A stretch of 64,000 bases of DNA from Protula sp. h YS-2021 (GCA_949752745.1 OX457030.1:73364686-73428685); one strand, 5' to 3'; counted from the first letter of the stretch, positions 15,393 through 26,031 are shown. A program made the numbers and translations. The notes: generated by a model from the letters alone, not told the origin.

Positions 15393-15889
15393 GTACATTG
15401 CGACAATTGTCCATTTTGAAGAAATTATGAAACCTGTTAAAAAAGTTAAAACGAAAACACACTTTGCATTCGAAACTTGTTTACAAATAAATAGCTTCAA
15501 AGTCTTACCCATGTGTATCACTTAAATGTCCAAGCATGCCACAAACTAATCATAAGAAAAAATCAGGTCGTTCTTTTTTGCTCTAATCTATTTCAGCTGT
15601 TTGACCTGTTAAAAGTTATTTATTTAAAACGTTCTGATTTATCATTCGTTGCCTTCCTGATGCCTGCGATTAGTTAACACTTTGGTCCAAGTCAGAAGGG
15701 GTGTTTACAAAGAATGTTAATTTTTTTCTTTTTTCCTTTTATTTGTGTTTTTTTTATTTTTATTTTTTTTTTGTTTTTTTTTCTGTTTTCTTCGTCACTA
15801 GTTGGTTTCCATGCATCTCCCAAAAGCTATCATGCAGGCGTATTAGAACGAAATTTGGGACGACGATAGTGGACCATGAAATCTAGATC

Positions 15890-17035
15890 CTGACAAAAAA
15901 TTGTTGTCCTATGACGTCGTTATCTTCGTTTTATGACGTCATGACGTCAACGCTTAATAACTTGAAAACGAATAAGATAACCATAGAAACGTCAAACCAC
16001 ACCAAAATGCAGCCAAAGTTAGTGCAAAACTAGCAACGCAAAAATTTTCGAAATCAAATGATTGATGACGCCATGACGAATTTGTCTCAATAACTAACAA
16101 AGATAGAAACATCAAATCAAAACCAAATGTAGCGGTGCTTAGCGCAAAACGAGCGACACAATTTTTTATGAAATCACGAGAATGATGGCGTCATAAATAA
16201 CAAATTTGTCTCAACAACTAACAAAGAGAGAAACTTCAAATCCAAACTAAAATATAGCGATGCTTAGCACAAAACGAACGTCACATTTTTTTTGAAGTCA
16301 CGTGATTGATGACGTTATAAATGACGAATTTGTCTATGTCGGCAACTAATAAAGATAGAAACGTCAAACCTAAATCAAAATATAGCGGTGGTTAGCGCAA
16401 AACGAGCGACACAATGTTTTTCTTTTGAAACATAAATGATGAATTTGTCTATCTCTGCAACTGATAAAGATAGAAACAGCAAACCAAAATCAAAATATAG
16501 CGGTGGTTAGGGCAAAACGAGCGACACATTTTTTTTTAAATCTATGTGAGTGATGACTCATAAATGATAAATTTGTTTATTTTGGCAACCAATATAGAGA
16601 GAAACGCCAAACAAAACCAAAATACAGCGGTGGTTAGGGCAAAACGGGCGACACAAAATATCTTGAAATCAGTGAGATTATTGATGTCACAAATAACAAA
16701 TCTGCCTGTTTCAACAGTCAATTAAGGTAGAAATATCAAAGCAAACCAAAATCAAAATCTAGCGGAGGATAGCGCAAAACAATCGATTAATATGTTTTAA
16801 AAATCACCTGACTGATGACGTCATAATGGCGAATTTGTTTATGTCAGAAACAAATAAAGATAGAAACGTCAAACCAAGGCGAAAATATAGCGATGGTTAG
16901 CGCAAAGCAAGCGACACGCAAGTTTTTGAAATCACGTAATTGATTACGTCATAAATGACAAGTTTGTCTATTTCAAGAACCGATATAGGCGGAAACACCA
17001 AACAAAAACAAAACTAGACTGATTTCGCTACCGAA
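15890..17035. repeat. 126-bp minisatellite rich in TGACGTCA
   Basis: The phrase tagcgcaaaacgagcgacac recurs at about 16,021, 16,139, 16,266, 16,394, 16,508, 16,634, 16,769 and 16,898, giving periods of 114-135 bp. Each unit also carries a gatagaaac-tcaaacc-aaa segment and a gatgacgtcataaatgacgaatttgtct segment. There are about nine diverged copies. The palindromic CRE/ATF-type octamer TGACGTCA, or a one-base variant, appears in most units. Confidence 0.9.
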
Positions 17036-18640
17036 TTTCAAAGTAACGCTTGAAATCACTCAATTGCAATTTCAAAGTTTAATGTTTACTCCACTCACTA
17101 TTGTTAGAGAGGTTTCGATACTGTGTGATTCGTCCATCAGTGGGACCTATCGCTTCAACCGTTTTCGTGATATACGCCTTCACTATTTTATGACGTAACG
17201 CGGTTATTAGCCAGGCAGTAGCCTATCACTTGTCATATAACATTCAATTCTTTGATAAATCAAAACAGGGAAAATGTGCAAGAATTGATATTTTTATACT
17301 ACTTATTGCAAAAGGAAATAATTTAAGGCTCATACGCTCAACTGCTGATACAACGTATCATTTGCTACATCACTTTCAGTTCTGCAAAAAAATCCAGGAA
17401 AGACATGTAATGGTATGCTAGAACTTGCATTATTATATTACTTATAACGAAATAGATTAAATAGTAGTGATCATATGGCAAACTGCTAATACAGTCTGTT
17501 ATTTGCTACATAAGTTTCACTTCTGTAAAAAAAACAGTCTGGGAGAGATAGACAGTTGTGTGCTAGAACTCTTAATTTTGCACTATTTAATATGAATTGA
17601 TAAAAAGTCGTCATCATTTTTGATGAATTGCATAAATAACAGATCACTTGAATATAAGTTTTAATTGCTTAACAAAAATCAGAGGAGACGGGGGATGCTG
17701 TGTTCGGATTCTCACCTTTACGTTTTCGACCCCCCAACCCGATGGACACGCCGGGCTAAAAACTTTGGTCTTAACACGGATGTAGCGTAATAAAATGAGC
17801 CCGCCCTGTGTACAACCTACAGTGGTCTTACTATTGGGGTGTGTTATTTGTGAAGTTTTCTATAATAAGAGCATAACAATAAAACTGTGCTAAAAATTTC
17901 AGCTTAATTCAGATATGTTTTTAAATTAAGGATTGTCGTTTCCGGAAGTGAACAGTCTGTGATTTGTTGGTGAATAATCTTTCGCATAATTAATTCATAA
18001 CATAAACTGTCATTCACATTTAATAGCGCAATAACTAAATCTAAGGGAGGTAGCAAAACAGAAGTAAAACCACAGCATAAACTTTGTAGTCAAACGCTGT
18101 TTAACATACGCATTAACTAATCCAAAGTTATATTAGCACAAACACAACAAGCAGCGAATACTGCTGACCTTGCGTGTATACAACAGTCACAGAATGCATA
18201 AGTATCGGAGAATTGCTTTTGCCTGTTGGATGACGTAATCAGGGACGAGGATTGCTCGTTTTACAGGGCATTGGGTAGTTCAAAGTAACTTATATTCGTC
18301 AATTCCTATACAATGCATAGCTTTCTGTACACTCTGCAAAAATGATAGCGACAAGAAAAAGAAAACGAAAAGAAAACACCATTATGACCTCCTGCGTAAA
18401 AATTAACGCAACGAAAATGTTCTTTATCGAAAAAGTAGTCAAATTGTGCAATTGACTCGACATCTGTAGGCCCAGCTGTTTCTGAGATATAACTTTAAAT
18501 TATGTATGACGTCATAAGACACGATTACTGACGTTGCACATCAACAATTTTTGGCTTGGATTTAGTTCTTAGTATCAACGTTAGCATTGCCAAATTTCAT
18601 GATACTAGCCGTCGGAGATGTGTGGAATGCAGGTTTATAT
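17036..18640. other. Non-coding stretch, nothing recognised
   Basis: I see no gene. Weak similarity between about 17,270-17,420 and 17,430-17,580 (both contain variants of gctgatacaacgtatcatttgctacatcactttca and ttctg-aaaaaa) suggests an old tandem duplication of about 155 bp. Confidence 0.5.
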
Positions 18641-18654
18641 TACGACGTCTTAAG

Positions 18655-18960
18655 ACGCAGTTGAGAGGGGAAGAGGGTGAAAGAGGGGTGAGGGAGGGTA
18701 GAAGAGGGGAGGGCACCCAGTACCATGTCTCTAATGAGAGGGGAGAGGGGGAGAGAGGGTGGGAGGCGGGAGGGCACCCAGAACCATTCCTTTAACGAGA
18801 GGGGGAGAGGGTGAGAGAGATGGGAGGGTGTAGGGCACCCAGTACCATGCCTATAACGAGGTGGAAGATGGTGAGAGAGGGTCGGAGGGGGAAGGCACAA
18901 CGTACCCGTAGAGATGGGTGGGAGGGTGCGAGCATCCAGTACCATGTCTGTAACGAGATT
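18655..18960. repeat. 61-bp GA-rich minisatellite
   Basis: The anchor gcacccagtaccatg recurs at about 18,713, 18,774, 18,835 and 18,932 and is followed each time by a purine-rich gagagggggagagggtgagag block. The unit is 61 bp, with one longer final unit. Strand asymmetry (purine/pyrimidine) is strong. Confidence 0.85.
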
Positions 18961-19204
18961 AGATAGTTAATGCTGGGTGGGGCAAAAGGGAAATTTATGA
19001 GTGATCGAGTGATTTGTGCATAAAATGCTGCAGAACATTTGTAACGTGAAACGACATCCTTATCCTCCATCATCATGACTTGCCTCTTACAACCCCAACT
19101 TGCCATCATACAATGTCCTGTACCATCACTCGCCCTCTGCACGTTCTCTGCCAAGGAATGCCACCCTATTCCAAGCCCCTACACGCAATTTCACCTACAA
19201 CGTG

Positions 19205-19650
19205 ACACTGCCCCTCCCCACAATATGGGGTCTGGAGATATGTGACCATACCCCTCTCCTCCCAATGACTGACTTTAGCACCGTCCACTGAGAATGTGGG
19301 TACATGTCGTCCCCCCAGTCTTGAGTCCTGCTCCGTGACTTACATAAGCACCGTCCGCGGCAAATGTAGGGTCGGCATAGTCCACGTTATCACCCTCCTA
19401 GTCTGGGACAGGTCTTCACCTCCCCCCCGCCTGAGAATTGACCTTGGCAGAGCCGTCGGCGATCGTAGGGTCGGGACAGTCCTTGTTGTCACTCCCCCGT
19501 CCTGAGACTAGCCCTCAACCCTGCCCCTACTCCCGGACTGACTTTGGCACCGCTCCCGGCAAATGTGGGGTCGGAGCAGTCCTCGTTGTCATCCCCCAGT
19601 CCTGCGACTGGTCTTTACAATCCTCTGGGTCATTTCGTCTGAGATTCGGC
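19205..19650. repeat. 100-bp minisatellite
   Basis: Variants of gcaccgtccgcggcaaatgtagggtcgg recur at about 19,276, 19,347, 19,447 and 19,547, with a cccccagtcctgagactgg block in each unit. There are about four GC-rich copies. The open frames that cross it are by-products. Confidence 0.85.
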
Positions 19651-19835
19651 TGACTTCGCACTAGGTTTCTGCAATTAAAAACACACACAGTGGAAGGCAT
19701 GGGCAAGTTTTTCATCCTAAAAGTTTTCCAAGATCTGAACGTACCAATCAAGGTTTCTGTAAGAGGTCTAAAACTACTGTAATGCGACCATCACCAAAAG
19801 CAAATTTTACTTTTAATCTCGCGAAACAGAAACCC

Positions 19836-19935
19836 GCTTTGTACGGCTCTTTTCTGTACGTCCTCTTTTTGTATTGCCCGATTGTGTACGAGCACGTTTT
19901 TGAACGACCCATTTTGTACCGCCTCTTTTTCAGGT
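19836..19935. repeat. Short degenerate tandem repeat
   Basis: Repeating phrases of the form ttttgtacg-cctcttttt occur about five times with periods near 18-20 bp. The copies are too diverged to define a consensus by eye. Confidence 0.5.
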
Positions 19936-20079
19936 TAATTTAGAACTCAATACATTATGGTCGCCTGTTAAGAAAGATGCCATTTGCGGATATTTGGAAT
20001 CATAACTTCATGGCTCCAATGTAAACAAAATGAAGGCAATTACCCGAGGCCGTGAGTGACGAGGCAGGCGAAGAATACG

Positions 20080-20490
20080 ACGAACAGATGATGAGTGTAT
20101 CAGAATATCACAAAGTACAACCGCCTGCAAACAACAACGTTGTGACGTCATGAGATCAAAAAAATGACGTCATCAAGTCAACAGATGGTGCGTGTACCAG
20201 AATACCTCAAAGTACGACCGCCTGCAAACAGAAACGTCATTACGTCAAACAAAAATCAAACATCACGACGTCCAACAAAGCGATGGTGTACAAGAACATT
20301 TCAAAGTACGACCACAAGAACAAAAACAAGACGTCGTGACCTCAAACAAAAACCTGACCTAATGACGTCAAACAAGTGATGGGTGTTGCAGAACACTTCA
20401 AAATACGTCCCGTCTGCAAACAAAAACATGATGTCAAACATAAACATGACATCAAACAAGTGAATGGTATACTCGAACACTTTCAGGTGC
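20080..20490. repeat. 95-bp minisatellite with ACGTCA motifs
   Basis: The anchor tcaaagtacgacc recurs at about 20,111, 20,207, 20,301, 20,396 and (decayed) 20,484. Spacing is therefore 94-96 bp, then 88. Units contain several copies of gacgtca or its one-base variants separated by aaacaaaaa spacers. Confidence 0.85.
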
Positions 20491-20559
20491 TATAACCAAA
20501 AAATAAACAATATTTAGATGCGCAATGCTGCATTAAACATCACACTAACGACACAAAGT

Positions 20560-20705
20560 GGCGTGTGTTGTAAATGTGACGATGTGATTTGTACATGACA
20601 TCACAGCAACATCTAATTGACGTCACTGCGACTTCATGTACACATCAAATTGGCGTAACGCATACTTCACCGTGACGTATACATGACGTCAAGGTGACGG
20701 ATAAA
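20560..20705. repeat. TGACGTCA-rich segment
   Basis: A cluster of tgacgtca, gacatca and gtgacgtatacatgacgtca variants continues the theme of the preceding array without a clean period. Confidence 0.45.
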
Positions 20706-20869
20706 TGCAACACAGGAATATGGATTTAGCACAAGCATGCACATACTACTAACACAGGCATTCACGCACGACCAGCACAAGAAACACAGCGTGCCTTCCA
20801 CATGGCATTCTTGACATCGATAACCGTACTCCCAACACCCACACCCCGAATATACATAGCGTGTACGGA

Positions 20870-21400
20870 TCCATCTATGGGATTGCCGAACGTGTTGTTA
20901 TGTTGCGCCACGAAGCCATGAAGAAGTGTATTGGTAGTACTGTCTACCCCTGTCCCCACCCTACCCTCGCCCCCTCGATCTCCCCCAACCCACGAACCTA
21001 CCGTATCCGGCTCGTCCACGGGATTCACCCACCTGTTGTCATCTTGTCCAACCTCGCTAAGTTCACGCAAGATTGTCCACTCCTCACCCCACGCTGCCAT
21101 CGCCCCCTAGCCCTCGCCCCCTCGCCCTCCCCAACCCACCCACATACCGTGCCCGGGTCGTATATGGGATTCACGTACGTGTTGTTATGTTGCGCCACCT
21201 CGCTTAGGTCACGTAGCAGTTTATGGATAGTGCTGACCACTCCTCTCCCCACCCTGCATTCGCCCCTCCGCGCACGTACCGTGTCCGGGTCGTCACCAGG
21301 ATTCACACACGTGTTGTCATCTTGTCCCAACTCGCCCAGGTCACGCAGCGGTTTCTCGGTGGCGTTGTAGTAGAGGGAAAACGACAGTTCTTGACCAACC
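20870..21400. repeat. 143-bp minisatellite with alternating unit types
   Basis: A gggattca-cgtgttgt core recurs at about 20,879, 21,022, 21,166 and 21,298 (spacing 143, 144, 133). Copies 1 and 3 share ttatgttgcgccac after the core, while copies 2 and 4 share catcttgtcc-aac. The array therefore has an A-B-A-B pattern, a dimeric higher-order repeat. It is C-rich, and the frames that cross it on both strands are not genes. Confidence 0.85.
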
Positions 21401-21417
21401 CCCTCCCAGCCGAGAAG

Positions 21418-21458
21418 CTGGAGAAACCCCCTCCAGGAGAAACCCCCTCCAGGAAAGC
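21418..21458. repeat. Triplicated gagaaaccccctccag
   Basis: Three head-to-tail copies of a 16-bp unit at the junction between the 143-bp array and the Polinton-side minus-strand reading frame. Confidence 0.7.
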
Positions 21459-21469
21459 AGACCGTCTAT

Positions 21470-22470
21470 TAGAGATTGCCTCATGACGATTACTAAAAAG
21501 TCTCCTCGTTTGCTACTACTCATTAGCCATGCAAAGAGCATTGGCATGGTAAAATGTCCTTTTGCATAGAGGCAGGCCGTCATATCATGCGGTTTAATGC
21601 GCTCTTCAAACCATTTGAAACCATGTAGCATAGTCTTCGCACATTTAAAATCGTGATTCTCATCAACACGCTTTGGCGTTTGCAGGCACCAAGTCTTAAA
21701 ATGTTCCTCATAAAGGCTTCTTAAAAGTCGGACGACACCTGTGGTCATGGCCTATCAGAGCTCTGAAGCGTGAGTATGCTGTGTTTTTCCTTCTAACATG
21801 CGGATGAGTCGAAAGGTGTCACTCATTTCTTCAGTCAAATATATGTACGTGTCTTTGTTGAAAAAGTCTTCTTCGCATAAGCACCATAACATGTCAGTAT
21901 AGGCTAGAGGAAGCATTGCCTGAAAGTTTCGTTTCAACAAAGTGACATCACCATCATCGCTTGACATGAACATTTCAGCTTCAGCAAGATGCTCTATATA
22001 TGTGCTTCTAACTTTGTGCTGGGTTGCTTGGTGTTACCATTTACACGCGCATTTGCAACGCAGAAGGGGTAGTCAGTTCCCTCAGGATCTGGAATTCTTT
22101 GCTGCACTGCAGAAAGTCTGACGGAGTGCCTAATGCTTCCTCCAAGGCTTTTTCAGCGTCTGTGATTGCAGGATGGAACTCATCTGCTCATATGCCGCCG
22201 TAGCAGCTTTGCCGAAACGGTTTTGTCGTTGTCTCTCTCATCTTCTCAAGTTGGAAGATTTGATATTCGTCAAAGAGTTCTTCAAACAAACTGATGTCTA
22301 CGTCGGTGAGAAGAAACCTGTCGCGCCTCTCTTTGTTAAAGCTGTTTATATAGTGTGTGTGTGTGTGTGTGAAAAATGTCATATTATCCCCTAAGACATA
22401 GTATGTTAGACCCTCCATGTGCTTGTAACAAAAAAAAAACTGCGCAGTTGAAACAACCATGCGCATCATT
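21470..22470 (-). pseudogene. Unrecognised minus-strand gene, broken
   Basis: Three protein-like segments lie in order on the minus strand: 22,469-22,188 (93 codons), about 22,170-22,040, and 21,973-21,470. The last is one frame of about 165 codons interrupted by two adjacent stops (TGA, TAG) near 21,752-21,757. Composition is that of a soluble acidic/hydrophobic protein. Readable pieces are EEALGTPSDFLQ, FRLIRML and HGFKWFEERIKPHD. I recognise no family. It abuts the plus-strand Polinton genes and could be a left-end Polinton accessory gene read outward, or an unrelated gene fragment. Confidence 0.45.
22350..22372. repeat. (GT)n microsatellite
   Basis: A short pure GT run inside the unrecognised minus-strand frame, where it reads as a Thr-His run. 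This suggests slippage expansion in decaying sequence. Confidence 0.8.
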
Positions 22471-22689
22471 CAAATATGTGTTTGAAAGATTCATTCAAAG
22501 GCGTGAGGAGGCCTTTTTGTTTATGTAGTGTGTCAGGAATGAACGCAGTTTTTTAAACTGTACAGTTAAAACAGCTGAGTGCGTCATTCAAAGATGTATT
22601 CGAATGAGTAGCCTATTTTTTCACACACATACACGCACACTCAAACACAATGACACTAGCGTTCATTTTCTGAATATTGAGCGGTCGCC

Positions 22690-22866
22690 ATGAAAAAGGG
22701 TAGCCAGGGGTCACAGCTATTACAACCGGCACCCATTCAAATGCGTAGGAAGGCCGTTTACCATGGAGCAGTACTACAGAAACCAATGCCATTGTGGGAA
22801 CCTGACATGCTGGTGAAGAGCCAACAACTAAAACTACTAACAGTTCCAAGGACACTGAAGCGTTAA
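22690..22866 (+). CDS. Small basic ORF, unrecognised
   Basis: A 58-codon frame begins MKKGSQGSQLLQPAPIQMRR and ends with LKR and a TAA stop. It lies just upstream of the Cys-rich block of the Polinton relic and in the same orientation. It could be a small accessory protein or a chance frame; I know no family. The minus-strand frame over the same bases (22,613-22,984) looks less protein-like. Confidence 0.3.
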   Translation: MKKGSQGSQLLQPAPIQMRRKAVYHGAVLQKPMPLWEPDMLVKSQQLKLLTVPRTLKR

Positions 22867-22993
22867 CATGGAACCTCTTAGTAATAAGATATCTATAACT
22901 GATATGGATTAGATATATTAGAACTGAGTTTGACATACATGTAATATAAAACGAGACGATGAAGAGGACCAAGTCAGCATTCAATGTGCAGTC

Positions 22994-23410
22994 ATGGAGA
23001 AGACAAGTAGCTTTAAAATTAGTGCAAACTTAAACATTACTGTGGAGCATGGAGAATTTGGACCATTTCTCCGAATCAAACGTGGAGAGAAATGACTTGC
23101 TTTAGCACCATCTTTGTGGAAGATTGTATATCAGAACTTGAAAAATATTACCCAACATTGGCTTCAAACTGCACTTAAAGTAAACGAAGTGGCTTGAAGT
23201 CATTTCATACCAAAACATGCGCTATGTGAGTTTTGTGCACACATCGCTGTTTGAAGGGACAGTATACAAGTATGACATCAACATGAATGACGATGAATGT
23301 GACGCAATGCTTCAGGAGATGGATAACATTAACTCAGTCTTATTCGCCAAACCAATCTGAGCCATGTACGGAATGTCATGGGATGAAATCTGTCATCAAA
23401 CTGCTAAAGG
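22994..23410 (+). pseudogene. Polinton-side ORF with short beta-rich N-terminus, broken
   Basis: From an ATG the frame reads KISANLNITV, FLRIKRGEK, a TGA stop, then LALAPSLWKIV and on to 23,197. The protein-like reading continues in another frame as VYKYDINMNDDECDAML to about 23,410. The alternating beta strands and closing LALAPSLWKIV are loosely reminiscent of PC4-type ssDNA-binding folds, but the similarity is weak. At least one stop and one frameshift are needed, so this copy is not functional. Confidence 0.4.
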
Positions 23411-23634
23411 ATAATCGGATGCAAGTGTCAAAACTATCGAAGAACAGACGGGCTGAAGTTCAATTGGAGAATATGAACGTGCAAAATCAGCTTGGACTCA
23501 TATGTGAATATTGTGCTGCTTGCGGATATGCTAGTGATTATGATTGTCACTGCCACAAGTACAATTGCAAGATGTGTGAAGCAGACAACTTCTGCACCAT
23601 GTGTGGCTCATCAACGGTATCTGGAGATTAAGCC
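23300..23634 (+). pseudogene. Cys-rich putative zinc-ribbon protein
   Basis: An open frame carries three CxxC-type clusters: PCTECHG, CEYCAACGYASD with CHCHKYNCKMC, and FCTMCGSST. A basic linker (VSKLSKNRRAEV) separates the first cluster from the rest. The density and pairing of Cys and His suggest two or three zinc-binding modules. The frame overlaps the end of the preceding one and stops at 23,632-23,634, where the next protein-like segment starts in another frame. Function is unknown. Confidence 0.45.
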
Positions 23635-24060
23635 TTTTTTGGAATCATTTGCTCGCCAGCCGTCATAGTGTGCAGACGTATTTTGTTTTATTCAACCACC
23701 ATACGGAAATGTGGGATGGAGAAACGTGTTTCAAGCAGAAGTACGTTGACTACATGATAACTGAACTGGCACGTTTTGGTTCTGTTGAAGAACAACTGCA
23801 ACACTTTAACATCTATTGGGAACTTGCTCATTCAACGCTGAACTTGCCAAACTTACATGATGATTTCATAAAAGTATGCGCTTTCAGGCATTGACCTAGG
23901 TGAGCAGTTTGATGTAAAAGCAACATTTCACTTTGTTCGGTGTGATCTAAGACTGTTTGGGGAAGTGAGAGACTGGTTAACGATTGTATTGCAGTACAAT
24001 GGCAGATATTACATTGAAAAAATATATTGTGCAAAATAACATATTGTGAAGAAATGTTAT
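23601..24060 (+). pseudogene. Unrecognised Polinton-side protein, frameshifted
   Basis: A frame of 97 codons (to 23,894) reads FKQKYVDYMITELARFGS and DDFIKVCAF. It is then continued in another frame by GIDLGEQFDVKATFHFV and DWLTIVLQYNGRYYIEKIY to about 24,035. The two halves look like one soluble globular protein with a frameshift near 23,880. I recognise no family. Confidence 0.4.
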
Positions 24061-24083
24061 TAGCTGTAAAAACATTGCATGTT

Positions 24084-24331
24084 TAGTATGTCCTGCTTGT
24101 CAAAATGAAGAGTGTCAAGAACATACTTGCCATTTCGCAAGTGCCTACACATACTGGAATGAAGCTAAATATTATATTGATTTAGATAAAATGTTGGACA
24201 ATGCAAATCAGCTTTGTGAGAAATATGCTTTATATGCTATAACATTGAATGAACTGAGTAGTTGGTTAGTGCACATTGACGATCAATGGGCGCCAATTAT
24301 ACACACCATTGCATCTATACTTGATTTGTAA
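24084..24331 (+). pseudogene. Unrecognised ORF with CxxCxxxxCxxHxC cluster
   Basis: A short frame opens with CLVCPACQNEECQEHTCHFA, a possible zinc-binding site. It continues with an amphipathic stretch that includes AYTYWNEAKYYIDLDKML and SWLVHIDDQWAPII, and ends in TAA. There is no obvious initiator. It sits immediately before the integrase and may be the end of the preceding broken gene. Confidence 0.4.
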
Positions 24332-24384
24332 AAAATAAGATATGTTAAGGTATGAGGCGAATAAAATAGTGTTAACATATCCAC

Positions 24385-25450
24385 GTGGCAAGACTGCTTA
24401 ACCAATATTTACTTTAAACCTGGTCAACCTGGAGCATTTGCTTGCCCTTACAAACTTTATCACACATTAAAAAACATAACCAAGCAATTACTTATTCTAA
24501 AGTGAAGAAACAGTTGCAGTATCAAGATGCATACAGTTTACAACAACATGTAAAATACAGGTTTAAAAGGCAGCGTGTCATTACACGTGGTATTGATGAC
24601 TTGTTTGATATTGATTTGGCTGACATGGGAAACATGGCATCCTATAATGATGACATCCGCTTTTTATTGGTTGTTGGTTGTCATTGATGTGTTTTCCAAA
24701 TATTTGTGGCTGCAGCCAATACCTGACTAATCACATACCAGCGTCATACAAGCCTTCCAGAATATTTTTCATGAAACACATCGAAGACCACGAACTTCAA
24801 TTTCGGATAAAGGAATTAAATTTAAAAACAGACGGGAAAACCATTTTTGAAGGAGGGAATTCATGCCTATATGACAAAGAATGAAACCAAAGCCAACTTT
24901 GCTGAGAGAGTCATTCGTACTCTAAAGGGAATGATGTATCGATATTTCCTACATTGCTAAACCTATATTTATGTAGACATCCTTCCAGAATTGGTATACA
25001 ATTACAACAATAGACCTCATGGTTCCCTCCCTAATAGGTATGCTCCTGCAGATATTCGAAAGGAAAATGAATCTAAAGTGTGGAAGTATCTGTATGTGGA
25101 CAAATTGAAATTGAAACCAAAGAAAAAGTCAAAACCCTACAAATTTAAAATTGGTCAACATGTTCGCATTTCTCACATGAAACACATGTTTCAACGGGAT
25201 TATCATATAAAATTGGACACAAGAAGTATTCATTATCACACATCGTTATAGGAAGCAAGGAGTACACTTGTATTGTGTCAAAGACTTCCTAGACGAAGAT
25301 ATTGATGCCGATTTCTATGAAAAAAAATTGCAAGCTGTTACAAAAGATATTGAACTGCAGAATTGAAAAGGTCTTGAAAACGCGAAAAAGGCGAAGTGTT
25401 CAAGAATTATTTGTCAAGTGGCTAGGCTGACCAGAGAAATTTAACAGTTG
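24385..25450 (+). pseudogene. Polinton integrase (DDE) with chromodomain
   Basis: This is the retroviral-type integrase that inserts Polinton DNA. The reading order is an N-terminal segment with YFKPGQPGAFA (about 24,405), the catalytic core, and a C-terminal SH3-like and chromodomain tail. Core residues can be traced in separate frames: Asp in DIDLADM (about 24,610), Asp in SDKGIKFKNR (about 24,805) and Glu in NFAERVIRTLKGMMYR (about 24,900). PHGSLPNRYAPADIR and KPYKFKIGQHVRISHM follow at 25,015-25,180, then a chromodomain-like RIEKVLKTRKR and the frame ending FNSWVKETDIQKY at about 25,480. Several frameshifts and stops separate these pieces, so the gene is dead though its catalytic triad is still legible. 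Confidence 0.88.
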
Positions 25451-25484
25451 GGTGAAAGAAACAGACATTCAAAAATATTCAAAA

Positions 25485-25991
25485 ATGATGCAGCCATTTA
25501 CATGTTTGGTCCCTGGAACTACAAACAGTGGTGAAACTTCTCTGGTCAAGGAAATGCTAGAACAAAAGTTAATTAAACCGCGTCCAAAAACCATTTTATC
25601 GCTCTATGCAGCAGATCAGCCTTTGTACAAGGGAATGAAAGGTGTGAAAGTTTACCAAAGCATTCCAAACGACATTGAAGAGCTCTTTAAATTCATGATA
25701 AATGACTTAGTGACCAAATGTCACAGTGATGAGCGCATACCTCTCTTTACTGTTGGCAGCAGTCATCAGAATCTCAGCATTATTTTTATTGTGCATACTT
25801 TATTCAATCATGGTAGAGAAATGCGAAATATTAGTTTGAATACACATTACATCATTCTGTTTAAAAATTCTAGAGACAGTCAACAAATAAGAACATTAGC
25901 GCGGCAAATGCATCCTGGAAAATACCAGTTTCTGATAGAGGCCCATCAAGATGCTACCAGGAGGATTCAGGAGAATTCATTGGAGCTATGA
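25485..25991 (+). CDS. Polinton FtsK/A32-like packaging ATPase, mutated Walker A
   Basis: The role in the family is pumping the genome into capsids. The frame is open for 168 codons from MMQPFTCLV. The P-loop reads GTTNSGETS: the invariant Lys of GxxxxGK[ST] is Glu. A Walker B-like INDLV follows at about residue 75, with a somewhat short spacing. Further family blocks are SIIFIVHTLFNHGREMR, ILFKNSRDSQQIRTLARQM and HPGKYQF. The C-terminal end is lost by a frameshift after DATRR. The upstream end overlaps the integrase chromodomain frame. This copy is most likely inactive despite being open. Confidence 0.85.
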   Translation: MMQPFTCLVPGTTNSGETSLVKEMLEQKLIKPRPKTILSLYAADQPLYKGMKGVKVYQSIPNDIEELFKFMINDLVTKCHSDERIPLFTVGSSHQNLSIIFIVHTLFNHGREMRNISLNTHYIILFKNSRDSQQIRTLARQMHPGKYQFLIEAHQDATRRIQENSLEL

Positions 25992-26031
25992 CTAAATTTA
26001 CATTACCCTTGTTGGCTCAGTTGCTGTTAAA

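Noticed and set aside
15192..15521. Minus-strand 109-codon frame with Cys/Gly/Arg repeats
   Set aside because: The repeat part is the 15-bp minisatellite; the rest has no similarity that I recognise.
15890..17035. CRISPR array
   Set aside because: Units are 114-135 bp, diverged along their full length, with no constant repeat separated by unique spacers, in an animal genome.
18556..19653. Several frames of 60-120 codons
   Set aside because: All cross the 61- and 100-bp minisatellites; Pro/Ser/Arg-rich low-complexity products.
20762..21486. Overlapping frames of 87-169 codons on both strands
   Set aside because: They lie in the 143-bp C-rich array and look like repeat translation, with no domain and no consistent frame.
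22613..22984. Minus-strand frame of 123 codons with hydrophobic segments
   Set aside because: It opposes the plus-strand Polinton ORFs, and its hydrophobicity fits antisense reading of that sequence.
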